From assembly GCF_001545075.1 (NCBI RefSeq), contig NZ_FCOB02000030.1, positions 1 through 64,000 of the forward strand: 64,000 nt of DNA. Reading direction: 5' to 3'. Origin of the DNA: Caballeronia ptereochthonis. GTDB taxonomy: Bacteria; Pseudomonadota; Gammaproteobacteria; Burkholderiales; Burkholderiaceae. Below the pieces are notes generated by a model. The model worked only from the letters and a program-made list of their open reading frames with translations, was not told where the DNA came from and did not search any database. Below are positions 17,093-25,315 of the stretch, in pieces (position 1 is the first letter of the stretch; each line of letters starts with the position of its first letter). Position numbers and translations under genes: made by a program.

Positions 17093-17833
17093 ATGAAGAA
17101 TGAACTCGACGCACAAGCCGATTTGTTCGGTGTCGACGGTTGCAGGGCGGGCTGGTTCGTCGCGAAGCAGTGCGGGCGCACCGGCTATATTTCGACGCGC
17201 GTCATCGGTCGCTTCGAAGACCTGCTCGACTGGGCGCGCGATCGTGCGGTCGTGGCCGTCGACATTCCGATCGGCCTTGCTTCCAACGGCAGTCGCGCCT
17301 GCGACACACACGCGCGCAGGCTGCTCGGGCGTCCTCGCGCGAGTTCCGTTTTCTCTCCGCCGACGCGCGCGGCGCTCACCGCATCGACCTACGAAGACGC
17401 GTGCGCGATCAATCACGCCGAGTCCGGCAAGCGAATCTCGATTCAGGCCTTCCACATCAGAAGCAAGATTGCCGAAGTCGATGCCGTGTTGCGCATGCGC
17501 GCCGGCTCGCGTGCCCGTGTGTTCGAAGCGCATCCCGAGCTGAGCTTCATGCATCTGCGGATGCAAGAGGGCGGACCCGCGCACGGACTTCGCGAGAGCA
17601 AGGCGCACGCATGCGGATTCGCGCTGCGTCACGCGATGCTCGTGCGGTGCTTCGGCAGCGCGATCGACGCGGCGCTGGCCACAAGAAAACCGGCGCAAGC
17701 CACTCGAGACGACGTGCTCGATGCCTTCGCGGTGCTATGGAGCGCGCGCCGCATTGCCCTGAGAGAAGCGCTCCACGTTCCCGAAACGATCCAAACCGAT
17801 GCGGCGGGCATTCCAATGGCGATCTATTGCTGA
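17093..17833 (+). CDS. DUF429 family protein
   Basis: A 246-residue protein matching the DUF429 pattern: FGVDGCRAGW at the N terminus, VAVDIPIGL in the middle, EAHPELSF and the C-terminal DDVLDAFAVLW. The conserved acidic residues and fold suggest an RNase H-like nuclease or transferase, but no function is established. Its last 10 bases overlap the end of the antisense nucleoside deaminase remnant. Confidence 0.8.
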   Translation: MKNELDAQADLFGVDGCRAGWFVAKQCGRTGYISTRVIGRFEDLLDWARDRAVVAVDIPIGLASNGSRACDTHARRLLGRPRASSVFSPPTRAALTASTYEDACAINHAESGKRISIQAFHIRSKIAEVDAVLRMRAGSRARVFEAHPELSFMHLRMQEGGPAHGLRESKAHACGFALRHAMLVRCFGSAIDAALATRKPAQATRDDVLDAFAVLWSARRIALREALHVPETIQTDAAGIPMAIYC

Positions 17834-17958
17834 CTGCTCGCGCGGCGATAGTCCTTCGCGACCAGCATCGAGCCGAACGGCTCGTCGCCATCGTCGAGCG
17901 CTTCCTGCGCCAGTTCGATGCAGCGCATCAGGTGCTTCCCGTCGGTATCGTCGATCAT
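17824..17958 (-). pseudogene. Truncated nucleoside deaminase (5' fragment only)
   Basis: A 44-codon frame begins at an ATG (17956-17958) directly after a strong AGGAGG site. It reads like the first helix and strand of a guanine/cytosine/tRNA-adenosine deaminase (MRCIELAQEALDDGDEPFGS, then MLV). The homology stops there, and the zinc-binding HAE and PCxxC motifs are missing; it ends KDYRRASSQQ. It appears to be the 5' remnant of a purine-salvage deaminase whose remainder was replaced by the junction with the DUF429 gene. A short functional peptide is unlikely. Confidence 0.65.
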
Positions 17959-18002
17959 TCCGTGTCCTCCTTGTTTGACTGCCGGAGCATGATGCTAGCG
18001 GA

Positions 18003-18911
18003 CTAGCGAAATGCCCGCATCTGCGCCGTCATGAACTGCAGCATCTTGTTCGATGCGACCGACAGCCGGCGTCCCGCGCGCGTGACGAGATGCGCTTCGG
18101 CATCGGCCAGAATCGGATGGTTGATGTCGATCGCGAACACTTCGCCGGCTTCCATCTCGCTCGTCACGGCGAACGCGGGCAGCACCGTGATGCCGAGCCC
18201 CGACTTCACGAACTGCTTGAGAATGGCGATCGAATTCGTCGTCACCACCGGATCGAGCCTGAGCTTCTCCGCATATTCGACCGCCTGAAGCATCTGCCGC
18301 GTGCCGTATGAAGCGTGCGTCATCGCGAGCGGATATTGCGCGAGCTCCTGCACGCTCATCGATCTGCGTTCCCTGCGCGGAAAGCTCGCGCCGACGATCG
18401 CCATCATCGGCTGGCGCTTGATCGCGCGCGAGACGAGCTTCGGCTCCTGCGGCGGGTTGTAGACGAGGCCGATCTCGCCCTCGTCCTCGGAGATCTTGCG
18501 GATCACGTCGTTGGTGCCGCCGAGGTCGAGATTCACCTTGATGCCGGTGTATTGCCGGCAGAACTGCTGCATCGGCCCGGAAAGAAGATCCGACACGAAA
18601 CCCTCGCCGAGCACGATGTTCACCCGGCCCGTGCGCAGTCCGCGCAATTCCTGAAGGCGCGAGAGCAGGTCGTCGCGGTGCGCGAGTTGTTCGCGGAAAT
18701 ATTCGATCACGCATTGGCCGGCCTCCGTCGGCGTCACGCCGCGCGCGTGCCGCTCGACGAGCGCCGCATCCAGCTCTTTCTCCAGCAGGCCGATTTGCCG
18801 GCTCACCGCCGAGGGCGCGACGTTGAGAAAGTCGGCCGCGGCGCGAATGGTCCCGCAGCGCACGGCCTCGAAGAAATACACGATGCGGCTGTCGGTGAGA
18901 TTGTCCGTCAT
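18003..18911 (-). CDS. LysR family transcriptional regulator
   Basis: A 302-residue regulator. The helix-turn-helix covers about residues 10-40 (AADFLNVAPSAVSRQIGLLE), followed by a two-lobe effector domain. It diverges from the dehydrogenase/aldehyde dehydrogenase/DUF3100 operon. A perfect inverted repeat at 18922-18940, 11 bases before its start, is a likely autoregulatory site. The effector is unknown. Confidence 0.9.
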   Translation of the reverse strand: MTDNLTDSRIVYFFEAVRCGTIRAAADFLNVAPSAVSRQIGLLEKELDAALVERHARGVTPTEAGQCVIEYFREQLAHRDDLLSRLQELRGLRTGRVNIVLGEGFVSDLLSGPMQQFCRQYTGIKVNLDLGGTNDVIRKISEDEGEIGLVYNPPQEPKLVSRAIKRQPMMAIVGASFPRRERRSMSVQELAQYPLAMTHASYGTRQMLQAVEYAEKLRLDPVVTTNSIAILKQFVKSGLGITVLPAFAVTSEMEAGEVFAIDINHPILADAEAHLVTRAGRRLSVASNKMLQFMTAQMRAFR

Positions 18912-18921
18912 GACGATCCAG

Positions 18922-18940
18922 TGTTCTAAAAATTAGAACA
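18922..18940. promoter_or_regulatory. Perfect inverted repeat, candidate LysR operator
   Basis: TGTTCTAA and TTAGAACA flank AAA, giving a 19-base dyad in the gap between the divergent LysR and dehydrogenase genes. It contains T-N11-A, the LysR-box pattern, in a short AT-rich stretch. Confidence 0.65.
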
Positions 18941-19068
18941 ATTTCAATATTGGCGTTGATTGATTGTACGGCTTCACGAGCCGAATATGACGGGAACGCA
19001 CAACGCGCGGCGCGGCGGGCAGACGGGCTGCCTCGGACCGCTCCGCGCACGGGAAGGAGAGTTTGCTG

Positions 19069-19938
19069 ATGAAGACGGTGGGTGTGATCGGTTTGGGGAA
19101 CATGGGGCGCGGCATGGCGCGCTCGGCGAAGCGCGGCGGTTATCGCGTGCTTGGTTTCGATGCGGCGCCGGGCGTCGCACAGGCGCTTCAGGCGGACGGC
19201 GTCGAGGCGCGCGCGTCGATCGCGGCGATCGCGAGCGAAGTCGACGTGCTGATTCTCTCGCTGCCGACTTCCGCGATCGTCGAAGAGGTCGTGCTGGGGC
19301 AGGGCGGCGTGGCGTCGAGCGGCAAGCGCGGCCTGATCGTCGTCGATACGACGACCGCCGATCCCGACAGCACGAAGAAGGTAGCCGCGGCGCTCGCGGA
19401 ATGCGGCATCGGTTTCGTCGACGGCCCGGTGAGCGGCGGCCCGAAGGGCGCTGCGACCGCCACCATGACGATGGTCCTCGGCGGCTCGGAAGCGGATATC
19501 GCCGCGGTCGAGCCGATCCTCGCCGTGATCAGCGCGAAGCGCGTGCATGTCGGTCCGGTCGGCGCGGGGCACGTGACGAAGATCATCAACAACATGCTGA
19601 CGGGCGTGCATCTGCTTGCAGCCAGCGAGGCGGTGCGCGCGGCGCAAGCGTCGGGCGTCGATCCGGAGAAGCTCGTCGAGGCGCTCAATGGCGGCTCGGG
19701 ACGCAACAGCGCAACGCTCACCAACTACCCGACATGGATCTTCAACGGCAGGTTCGACTCCGGCTTCACGATGAAGCTCATGCGCAAGGACGTGCGTCTC
19801 GCGATGGCGCTGCTCGACGGCGTGCACGCGAGCGCACCGATCGCGAAGGAAGCGGGGCGGCTGTGGGCGGCGAGCGAGGCGAGCATCGGCGACGCGGAGG
19901 ATTTCAACCGCATCGTGCAGTTCACTGAATCGAAGTAA
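19069..19938 (+). CDS. NAD(P)-dependent beta-hydroxyacid dehydrogenase
   Basis: A 289-residue member of the 3-hydroxyisobutyrate/tartronate semialdehyde dehydrogenase family. The Rossmann motif GLGNMG is at 8-13, the substrate loop DGPVSGG at 118-124, and the catalytic Lys171 with Asn175 in KIINN. It oxidises a beta-hydroxy acid to the semialdehyde, or performs the reverse reaction. The start at 19069 follows AAGGAGAG. It is the first gene of an operon with an aldehyde dehydrogenase 15 bases downstream, which could oxidise the semialdehyde product. Confidence 0.88.
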   Translation: MKTVGVIGLGNMGRGMARSAKRGGYRVLGFDAAPGVAQALQADGVEARASIAAIASEVDVLILSLPTSAIVEEVVLGQGGVASSGKRGLIVVDTTTADPDSTKKVAAALAECGIGFVDGPVSGGPKGAATATMTMVLGGSEADIAAVEPILAVISAKRVHVGPVGAGHVTKIINNMLTGVHLLAASEAVRAAQASGVDPEKLVEALNGGSGRNSATLTNYPTWIFNGRFDSGFTMKLMRKDVRLAMALLDGVHASAPIAKEAGRLWAASEASIGDAEDFNRIVQFTESK

Positions 19939-19953
19939 GGGGAATCTCCGGAC

Positions 19954-21465
19954 ATGGAATACAACGCAGCAGAACAGCTTCTTGCCGCCTTCGCGCATTT
20001 CTTTCCGGGCGCGAAGACCATCGGCTCGTTCGTCGGCGGGGAACTGGTCGAAGGAACGGGCGAGACGATCCAGCTTTTCGACGCCGCCACCGGCAAGCCG
20101 AGCCTCGCCTACAAGGACGGCGGCGCGGCGGTCGTCGAGCAAGCGGCCGCCGCCGCCACGCGCGCGCAGAAGCAATGGTGGGCGCTCACGCATGCGGCGC
20201 GCGGGCGCGTGATGTTCGAGATCGCGCGGGAGATCCGCAAGGAAGCGGAGCCGATTGCCCGGCTCGAAGCGCTCGGCTCGGGCAAGCCGATCCGCGATTG
20301 CCGCGGCGAAGTGGCGAAGGTCGCCGAGATGTTCGAGTACTACGGCGGCTGGGCGGACAAGTTCTACGGTGACGTCATCCCCGTGCCGACGACGCATCTG
20401 AACTACACGCGCCGCGAGCCCGCGGGCACCGTGCTGCAGATCACGCCGTGGAATGCGCCGGTCTTCACCTGCGGATGGCAGGTCGCGCCCGCGATCTCGA
20501 TGGGCAATGCCGCGCTGCTCAAGCCGTCCGAACTCACGCCGTTCACCTCGCTCGTGATCGGCTTGCTGGCGGAGCGCGGCGGCGCGCCGAAAGGGCTCAT
20601 CAACGTGCTTGCCGGGCTCGGGCATACGGTCGCGCAATCGGCCATCGCGCACAGGGCGGTCAAAAAGGTGGTGTTCGTCGGCTCCCCGGCGACGGGCGCG
20701 CGCATCGCCGAAGCCGCGGCCAGGCGTGTGCTGCCGTGCGTGCTGGAACTGGGCGGCAAGTCGGCTAACATCGTCTTCGCCGATGCCGATCTGAAGCGCG
20801 CCGCACTGACCGCGCAAGCGGCGATTTTCGCGGGCGCGGGGCAGAGCTGCGTCGCGGGCTCGCGGCTGCTCGTGCAGCGTTGCGTCTACGACGAATTCGT
20901 CGCAATGGTCGCGGCGGGTGCGAAGAAGATCAGGGTCGGCGCGCCGCTCGACGACGCGACCGAAGTCGGCCCGATCAACAATCGCAGGCAATACGAGCAC
21001 GTGATGTCGATGATCGAGAAGGGCGTCGCTGCTGGTGCGACGCTCGCGGCGGGCACGGCCGGGCGTTCGGACGGGGGTTACTTCGTCCCGCCGACGGTGC
21101 TCGCCGGCGTCACCAACGACATGGACGTGGCGCGCACCGAAATCTTCGGGCCGGTGGTCGCGGCGATTCCGTTCGACACCGAAGAGGAAGCCGTCGCCAT
21201 CGCCAACGATACCGAGTTCGGACTCGCCGGCGCCGTGTGGACCAACGACGTCGCACGTGCGCATCGCATCGCGGGGCAGGTCGATGCGGGCACGTTCTGG
21301 GTGAACGGCTACAAGACGATCAACGTCGCGTCGCCGTTCGGCGGCTATGGACTCTCCGGCTACGGACGCTCGAGCGGCGTCGAGGCGCTCCATGAGTACA
21401 CGCAGACCAAGAGCGTGTGGGTCGAAACGGCGAAAGAGCCGGCAACCACGTTCGGCTATCTGTGA
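19954..21465 (+). CDS. NAD(P)-dependent aldehyde dehydrogenase
   Basis: A 503-residue aldehyde dehydrogenase. The base Glu lies in VLELGGKSANIVFA and the nucleophile Cys in AGAGQSCVAGSRLL; TPWNAP and GSPATG mark the cofactor and substrate loops. It is coupled to the beta-hydroxyacid dehydrogenase upstream and precedes the DUF3100 gene. The three genes probably form one short catabolic pathway for an unknown hydroxy acid or polyol derivative. Confidence 0.9.
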   Translation: MEYNAAEQLLAAFAHFFPGAKTIGSFVGGELVEGTGETIQLFDAATGKPSLAYKDGGAAVVEQAAAAATRAQKQWWALTHAARGRVMFEIAREIRKEAEPIARLEALGSGKPIRDCRGEVAKVAEMFEYYGGWADKFYGDVIPVPTTHLNYTRREPAGTVLQITPWNAPVFTCGWQVAPAISMGNAALLKPSELTPFTSLVIGLLAERGGAPKGLINVLAGLGHTVAQSAIAHRAVKKVVFVGSPATGARIAEAAARRVLPCVLELGGKSANIVFADADLKRAALTAQAAIFAGAGQSCVAGSRLLVQRCVYDEFVAMVAAGAKKIRVGAPLDDATEVGPINNRRQYEHVMSMIEKGVAAGATLAAGTAGRSDGGYFVPPTVLAGVTNDMDVARTEIFGPVVAAIPFDTEEEAVAIANDTEFGLAGAVWTNDVARAHRIAGQVDAGTFWVNGYKTINVASPFGGYGLSGYGRSSGVEALHEYTQTKSVWVETAKEPATTFGYL

Positions 21466-21525
21466 CCGAAGCGCCCGTGCCTCGTCATGCGGACTGGCAC
21501 CGGCGCAAATCAAGGGGAGAAGGGA

Positions 21526-22866
21526 ATGGAAGGCACGTTGAGCGCGGAGAGCGCACAAAGCAGTGGCTTGAGAACCGCGAAGCTCTTTTTCTATGCCGCG
21601 GTCATTCTGCTGATCGCGGAGTTCATCGGGTCGTATACGTTCAGGATCGGCCCGGGCAAGGTCATTTTGCTGCCGATGATCTGGGCACTCCTGCTCGGCG
21701 CCGCGCTCGGGCTCGTTTCCGAGCGCTGGAAGAGCGGGGCGCGGCTCGACGTGCGCAGCCAGTTCTACGCGGCGGCCATTCTCCAGCCCGCGCTGCTCCT
21801 GTTCGTCGCGAAGCTCGGGCTGATGGTTGGCAGCGCGCTGCCCAAGCTCGCCGCCGCGGGCTGGGCGCTCGCGTTTCAGGAGCTGGGCCATTTCGTCGGC
21901 ACGATTCTGCTCGGCCTGCCGCTCGCGCTGCTGCTCGGCATCAAGCGCGAGGCGGTCGGCGCGACGTTTTCCGTCGGGCGCGAGCCGAGCCTTGCGATCA
22001 TCGGCGAGAAATACGGCATGGACTCCGCGGAGGGGCGCGGCGTGCTCGCCGAGTACCTGACGGGCACCGTGTTCGGGGCGGTGTTCATCGCGATCTTCGC
22101 GGGCTTCGTCGCGAGCTTGCATATCTTTCATCCGCTCGCGCTTGCGATGGGCTCCGGCGTCGGCTCCGGCAGCATGATGGCGGCGGCATCGGGGGCGATC
22201 GCCGCGCAGCAGGATCCGGAGACGGCCAAGTCGGTGCTGACGTTCGCGGCGGCGAGCAATCTCATCACGACGACCATCGGCACGTACTTCACGCTGTTCA
22301 TCTCGCTGCCGATGGCGGTGTGGGGCTATCGTCTGCTGGAGCCGCTCATCGGCCGCACGACGAAGGCGTCGAGCACGCGCGACGAGGCTTCGTCGGCCCC
22401 GAAGCTCGGCGACGTGAAGACCGAGGCGCCCGAGCTCGGCTACGGTGGCAAGCTGCTGGCGTGGGGCGCGACCGCGGCGATGGCGCTCGTCGCCGACTGG
22501 ATCACGCACGGCACGACGCCGCTGCAGGCCTTGCCGGGCATGGCGGTGATGGTGCTCGCGACGATCGTCGGCGACGCCATTGCGCAGGCGACCGGCCGCA
22601 AGATTCCGGCGGTGTGCTGGGTGTCGATCGTGGCGATGTTCCTGACTTCGCCGTGGTGCCCGTGGGGCGCGCAGATCGCGACGCTCAGCGCACAGAACGA
22701 CTTTCTCGGGGTGACGACGCCGATGCTGACCTTCGCCGGACTCTCGATCGCCAAGGACATTCCGGCGTTCAGGCGGCTCGGCTGGCGCATCGTGCTGGTG
22801 TCGTTCGTCGCGAACGCGGGCACGTTCCTGGGCGCGGCGCTGGTGGCGCAGCTTTTCCACATCTGA
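21526..22866 (+). CDS. DUF3100 integral membrane protein
   Basis: A 446-residue polytopic inner-membrane protein with about ten or more hydrophobic segments. It belongs to the uncharacterised DUF3100 family as judged from its overall pattern, for example GSGSMMAAASGAIAAQQDPE near residues 223-242. The ATG at 21526 follows AGGGGAGAAGGGA. As the third gene after two dehydrogenases it is a good candidate for the substrate carrier of that pathway, since no other transporter gene is present there. Transport is an inference. Confidence 0.7.
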   Translation: MEGTLSAESAQSSGLRTAKLFFYAAVILLIAEFIGSYTFRIGPGKVILLPMIWALLLGAALGLVSERWKSGARLDVRSQFYAAAILQPALLLFVAKLGLMVGSALPKLAAAGWALAFQELGHFVGTILLGLPLALLLGIKREAVGATFSVGREPSLAIIGEKYGMDSAEGRGVLAEYLTGTVFGAVFIAIFAGFVASLHIFHPLALAMGSGVGSGSMMAAASGAIAAQQDPETAKSVLTFAAASNLITTTIGTYFTLFISLPMAVWGYRLLEPLIGRTTKASSTRDEASSAPKLGDVKTEAPELGYGGKLLAWGATAAMALVADWITHGTTPLQALPGMAVMVLATIVGDAIAQATGRKIPAVCWVSIVAMFLTSPWCPWGAQIATLSAQNDFLGVTTPMLTFAGLSIAKDIPAFRRLGWRIVLVSFVANAGTFLGAALVAQLFHI

Positions 22867-22953
22867 AGACCCATCGAAACCCGGGACACGGCGGCGGGCC
22901 GGGCGGTATAAAATTGAAGCGTACCTGTCTCGCGCTCGAATGCGCTCGCCGCC

Positions 22954-23172
22954 ATGGAAACTTCTTCGGGCAAGGAAACCTCCCGCAAGCGGATGTCGCC
23001 CCGCACGCTCAACGTGCTGACGGCGCTCATCGGCATTGCCACGCTCGCGCTGGGCGTGGCCTGGCTGATCTACACGTGGCTCGTCCACCTGGAAGTGCCG
23101 TACTTCGCCATTCCACTCGTGCTTACCGTGCCGGTGATCGTCGCGGTGGCATTCCGCAATTGCTGGGACTGA
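22954..23172 (+). CDS. Small two-helix membrane protein
   Basis: A 72-residue hypothetical protein with a positively charged N terminus and two hydrophobic segments (about residues 22-44 and 51-67), ending in FRNCWD. A TATAAAA sequence at about 22908 could be part of its own promoter. No clear Shine-Dalgarno sequence precedes the ATG, and an internal Met at residue 14 is an alternative start. No family is recognised. Confidence 0.5.
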   Translation: METSSGKETSRKRMSPRTLNVLTALIGIATLALGVAWLIYTWLVHLEVPYFAIPLVLTVPVIVAVAFRNCWD

Positions 23173-23211
23173 AGCGCGACAGAATCGCAATCGAAGGTCG
23201 CGCACCAATGA

Positions 23212-23247
23212 AAAACGCATCGTCGCGATGCGATTCGCGACGATGCG
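23212..23247 (-). terminator. Terminator of the tRNA-Val gene
   Basis: A 12-bp perfect stem (23216-23227 with 23236-23247) is followed on the minus strand by five T residues (23216-23212). It lies 17 bases past the 3' end of the tRNA. Confidence 0.85.
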
Positions 23248-23263
23248 TTCGAGAGAAATGCGT

Positions 23264-23340
23264 TGGTAGGCTCGATTGGACTCGAACCAACGACCCCCAC
23301 CATGTCAAGGTGGTGCTCTAACCAGCTGAGCTACGAGCCT
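23264..23340 (-). tRNA. tRNA-Val, anticodon GAC
   Basis: A complete 77-nt cloverleaf including an encoded CCA. The acceptor arms AGGCTCG and CGAGCCT pair. The anticodon loop reads CTTGACATG with GAC at the centre, and GGTTCGAGTCC forms the T arm. The core is close to the known bacterial tRNA-Val(GAC). It is a single tRNA gene with its own promoter and terminator. Confidence 0.97.
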
Positions 23341-23353
23341 ACGGAAGCCGCGC

Positions 23354-23382
23354 ATTATAGGGGAAAGTTTTGCGTTGTGGGA
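23354..23382 (-). promoter_or_regulatory. Promoter of the tRNA-Val gene
   Basis: On the minus strand a perfect -10 box TATAAT (23359-23354) ends 13 bases before the tRNA 5' end. A weak -35-like TTCCCA is about 18 bases further upstream. The spacing to the mature 5' end fits a short leader. Confidence 0.6.
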
Positions 23383-24146
23383 AGCCCCGCGCAAAAATTT
23401 CTTCGAGCCGCGCTTTTCGGGCTACTTGGGCATCGGCGTGTTTCCCGCTTGTCATGCTCGCTTCGCTTCCGCCTTTCCCTCGCTTCCCGGCGACAGCCCA
23501 AGGTAAGAATGCTGTCGCCTGCGTGCAATTCGTGCGATTCGACATCGGTTCTGGCGTCGAATCGCCGGGCGCAACGATCAATATTCCCTTGAATGCAGCT
23601 TGCCGATAGGCCACTCGAATTATTTCGGCTTCCAATCTTCGTCGCTAGATATTCTCCCGGTTGGTATCACCGGACGCTTTTCACTTCATTTTCATAGTCA
23701 GAGCGGCGAACAGATTGAAGTCGCCACGATCGAGATATCCGAATGACTAACTGACGAACGCGATTCATAAAGGAATCCAAAAAAAGAAGGAGATACCGAT
23801 GCAATTACGGAACCGGTTAGCGATCGCGATGTTCGCTGCCGCGGGTTCCAAGCTGCGGCAAGGGGACACGCCGGAGACGGGGCATCACAACGATGCGCTC
23901 GATGAGAGGGGAGTTGGAGGACATCGTTTTGTAAGCGCGCTTATGTTATTTGACATAACGCTAATTATCAACATATTTCATTGTAGCGGCTAAGTTGTAA
24001 TGTCCGCTTTTAGCCAAAAGTTCAAATGTCCGCTTCGCGTTCATCGTAAGCTTGCCAGCCCGCTGGAGGTCCAGCTTCAGGAACTTCGATGGCAGACGCA
24101 AGAGAACGGATAACAATGACCACGCGCGAACGAGACAGACTGAAGA
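23383..24146. other. Intergenic region beyond tRNA-Val, about 760 bases
   Basis: No gene is convincing here. Base composition drops, especially from 23930 to 24030. It holds a tiny frame with a strong ribosome site (23799), an 18-base dyad TTATGT-N6-ACATAA at 23941-23958, and the word AATGTCCGCTT twice (23999-24009 and 24025-24035). No integrase or transposase is seen, although the 3' side of a tRNA is a common integration site and this stretch is on its 5' side. Confidence 0.5.
23799..23993 (+). CDS. Possible 64-residue peptide
   Basis: The ATG is preceded by a strong AAGGAGATA. The N terminus (MQLRNRLAIAMFAAAG) resembles the start of a signal peptide, but the remainder is not conserved in any way I recognise and ends in an AT-rich hydrophobic tail. 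It may be a remnant of an exported protein or a chance frame. Confidence 0.2.
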   Translation: MQLRNRLAIAMFAAAGSKLRQGDTPETGHHNDALDERGVGGHRFVSALMLFDITLIINIFHCSG

Positions 24147-25019
24147 TCATTGCGCCGGCCCGGACAACGGCTTCGTCGCCATCGCTCTGGTGAGGCCATG
24201 TACGGGACGACGCACGGCCACATCGAACGGATTGATCTGCGGACCAATCGTCTCCGCCTGGCGCTTCAACAGTTCGACCACCATCGGCAGGCGGTCTTCG
24301 CCGAGGCGCGTCGACAGCGTGCCCACGCTCAGCGCGCCGACCGCATGCCCCGAGCGATCGAGAATCGGCACCGCGACGCCCGCCATTCCATCGATCAACC
24401 CGCTGTTGCGCCCCGCATATCCCTGCACGCGCACACGCTCGATCTCGGTGCGCAGATAAACCTCGTCGAACACGCCATAGCTGTACAGCCGCGGCACGTT
24501 GAAGCGGATGATCTCCTCGCGCTCCGCTTCCGGCTGAAACGCGAGAATCGCGAGGCTGCCCTGCCCGACGCCCAGCGCGACGCGTCCGCCCACATCGCCG
24601 GTGAACGAGCGGATCGGATACGGGCCCTCGCACATGTCGAGACACACCGCATCGAAGCTGCTCTTCACGAGCAGGAAAATGGTGTCGCCGAGACTCGCGC
24701 ACAGCCGCAGCAACGCAGGCCGGCACAGTGCGCGCATCCGGCTCGGGTTGCCCGCCTGCGCCGCCAGCGAGAAGAAATCGACGCTCAACCGGTAGCGCTT
24801 GCTGCTTTCATCCTGTTCCACGACGCCTTCCGCGATCAGCGCATGCAGAATCCGATGCACGGTGGCCTGCGTGAGGCCGACGGCTCTCGCCAGCGCGGTG
24901 ACGCGGCTGCCTTCTCCCTGGTTGTCGCCGAGCGCGCGAATCACCGCGAACGCGCGCTGGAGCATGCCCGCGCCGGGCGCGTCAGGGGGCGTTCCGTTTT
25001 CTTCGTCCAATGCAATCAT
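24147..25019 (-). CDS. IclR family transcriptional regulator
   Basis: A regulator of 290 residues from the ATG at 25019, which has GAGG upstream; an in-frame start at 25076 would give 309 residues. The winged helix includes VTALARAVGLTQATVHRILH. The IclR effector domain follows, with LAILAFQPEAEREEI and DGMAGVAVPI. It diverges from the ABC/dehydrogenase operon, and two inverted repeats lie in the gap. Control of that operon by a metabolite is inferred. Confidence 0.9.
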   Translation of the reverse strand: MIALDEENGTPPDAPGAGMLQRAFAVIRALGDNQGEGSRVTALARAVGLTQATVHRILHALIAEGVVEQDESSKRYRLSVDFFSLAAQAGNPSRMRALCRPALLRLCASLGDTIFLLVKSSFDAVCLDMCEGPYPIRSFTGDVGGRVALGVGQGSLAILAFQPEAEREEIIRFNVPRLYSYGVFDEVYLRTEIERVRVQGYAGRNSGLIDGMAGVAVPILDRSGHAVGALSVGTLSTRLGEDRLPMVVELLKRQAETIGPQINPFDVAVRRPVHGLTRAMATKPLSGPAQ

Positions 25020-25174
25020 CGTCGCCTCATTCATTCCACTCAGCGGAATCTCCGCGCTGCTGGATATCTGCGCCACTATTCGACCTCATGCTGTCGCGAC
25101 GCGCAACCGCCCAGAATATAGGGGATTACCCAAACCTCAGCCAGCGAAAGATCGACGCCATTTCGATGACGGTT

Positions 25175-25221
25175 ATTCCGATCACCGGAATCAGGTGCCA
25201 TTTTCCAACCATTGGATGGAA
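25175..25221. promoter_or_regulatory. Two inverted repeats between IclR and the ABC operon
   Basis: ATTCCG-N5-CGGAAT lies at 25175-25191 and TTCCA-N9-TGGAA at 25203-25221. Both contain TTCC/GGAA half-sites, similar to IclR-family operators, and they are about 95 bases upstream of the ATPase start. Confidence 0.5.
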
Positions 25222-25315
25222 TTTCAAATTGACGCCGCAAAATTTGGCTGGCTAGAGTTGGCTCATCGGAATCAGTCGTACTCAGCCGGTGCATGACGCA
25301 CCGAAGGGACAGGCC

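Noticed and set aside
17995..23220. A single open frame of 1741 codons on the minus strand
   Set aside because: It runs through the LysR gene in another frame and antisense to the dehydrogenase, aldehyde dehydrogenase and DUF3100 genes. Its product is Arg/His/Ala-rich without domains, as expected from antisense frames in GC-rich DNA.
23999..24035. Repeated AATGTCCGCTT as the end of an insertion sequence
   Set aside because: No transposase, no terminal inverted repeat and no target duplication are visible; kept only as an unexplained repeat.
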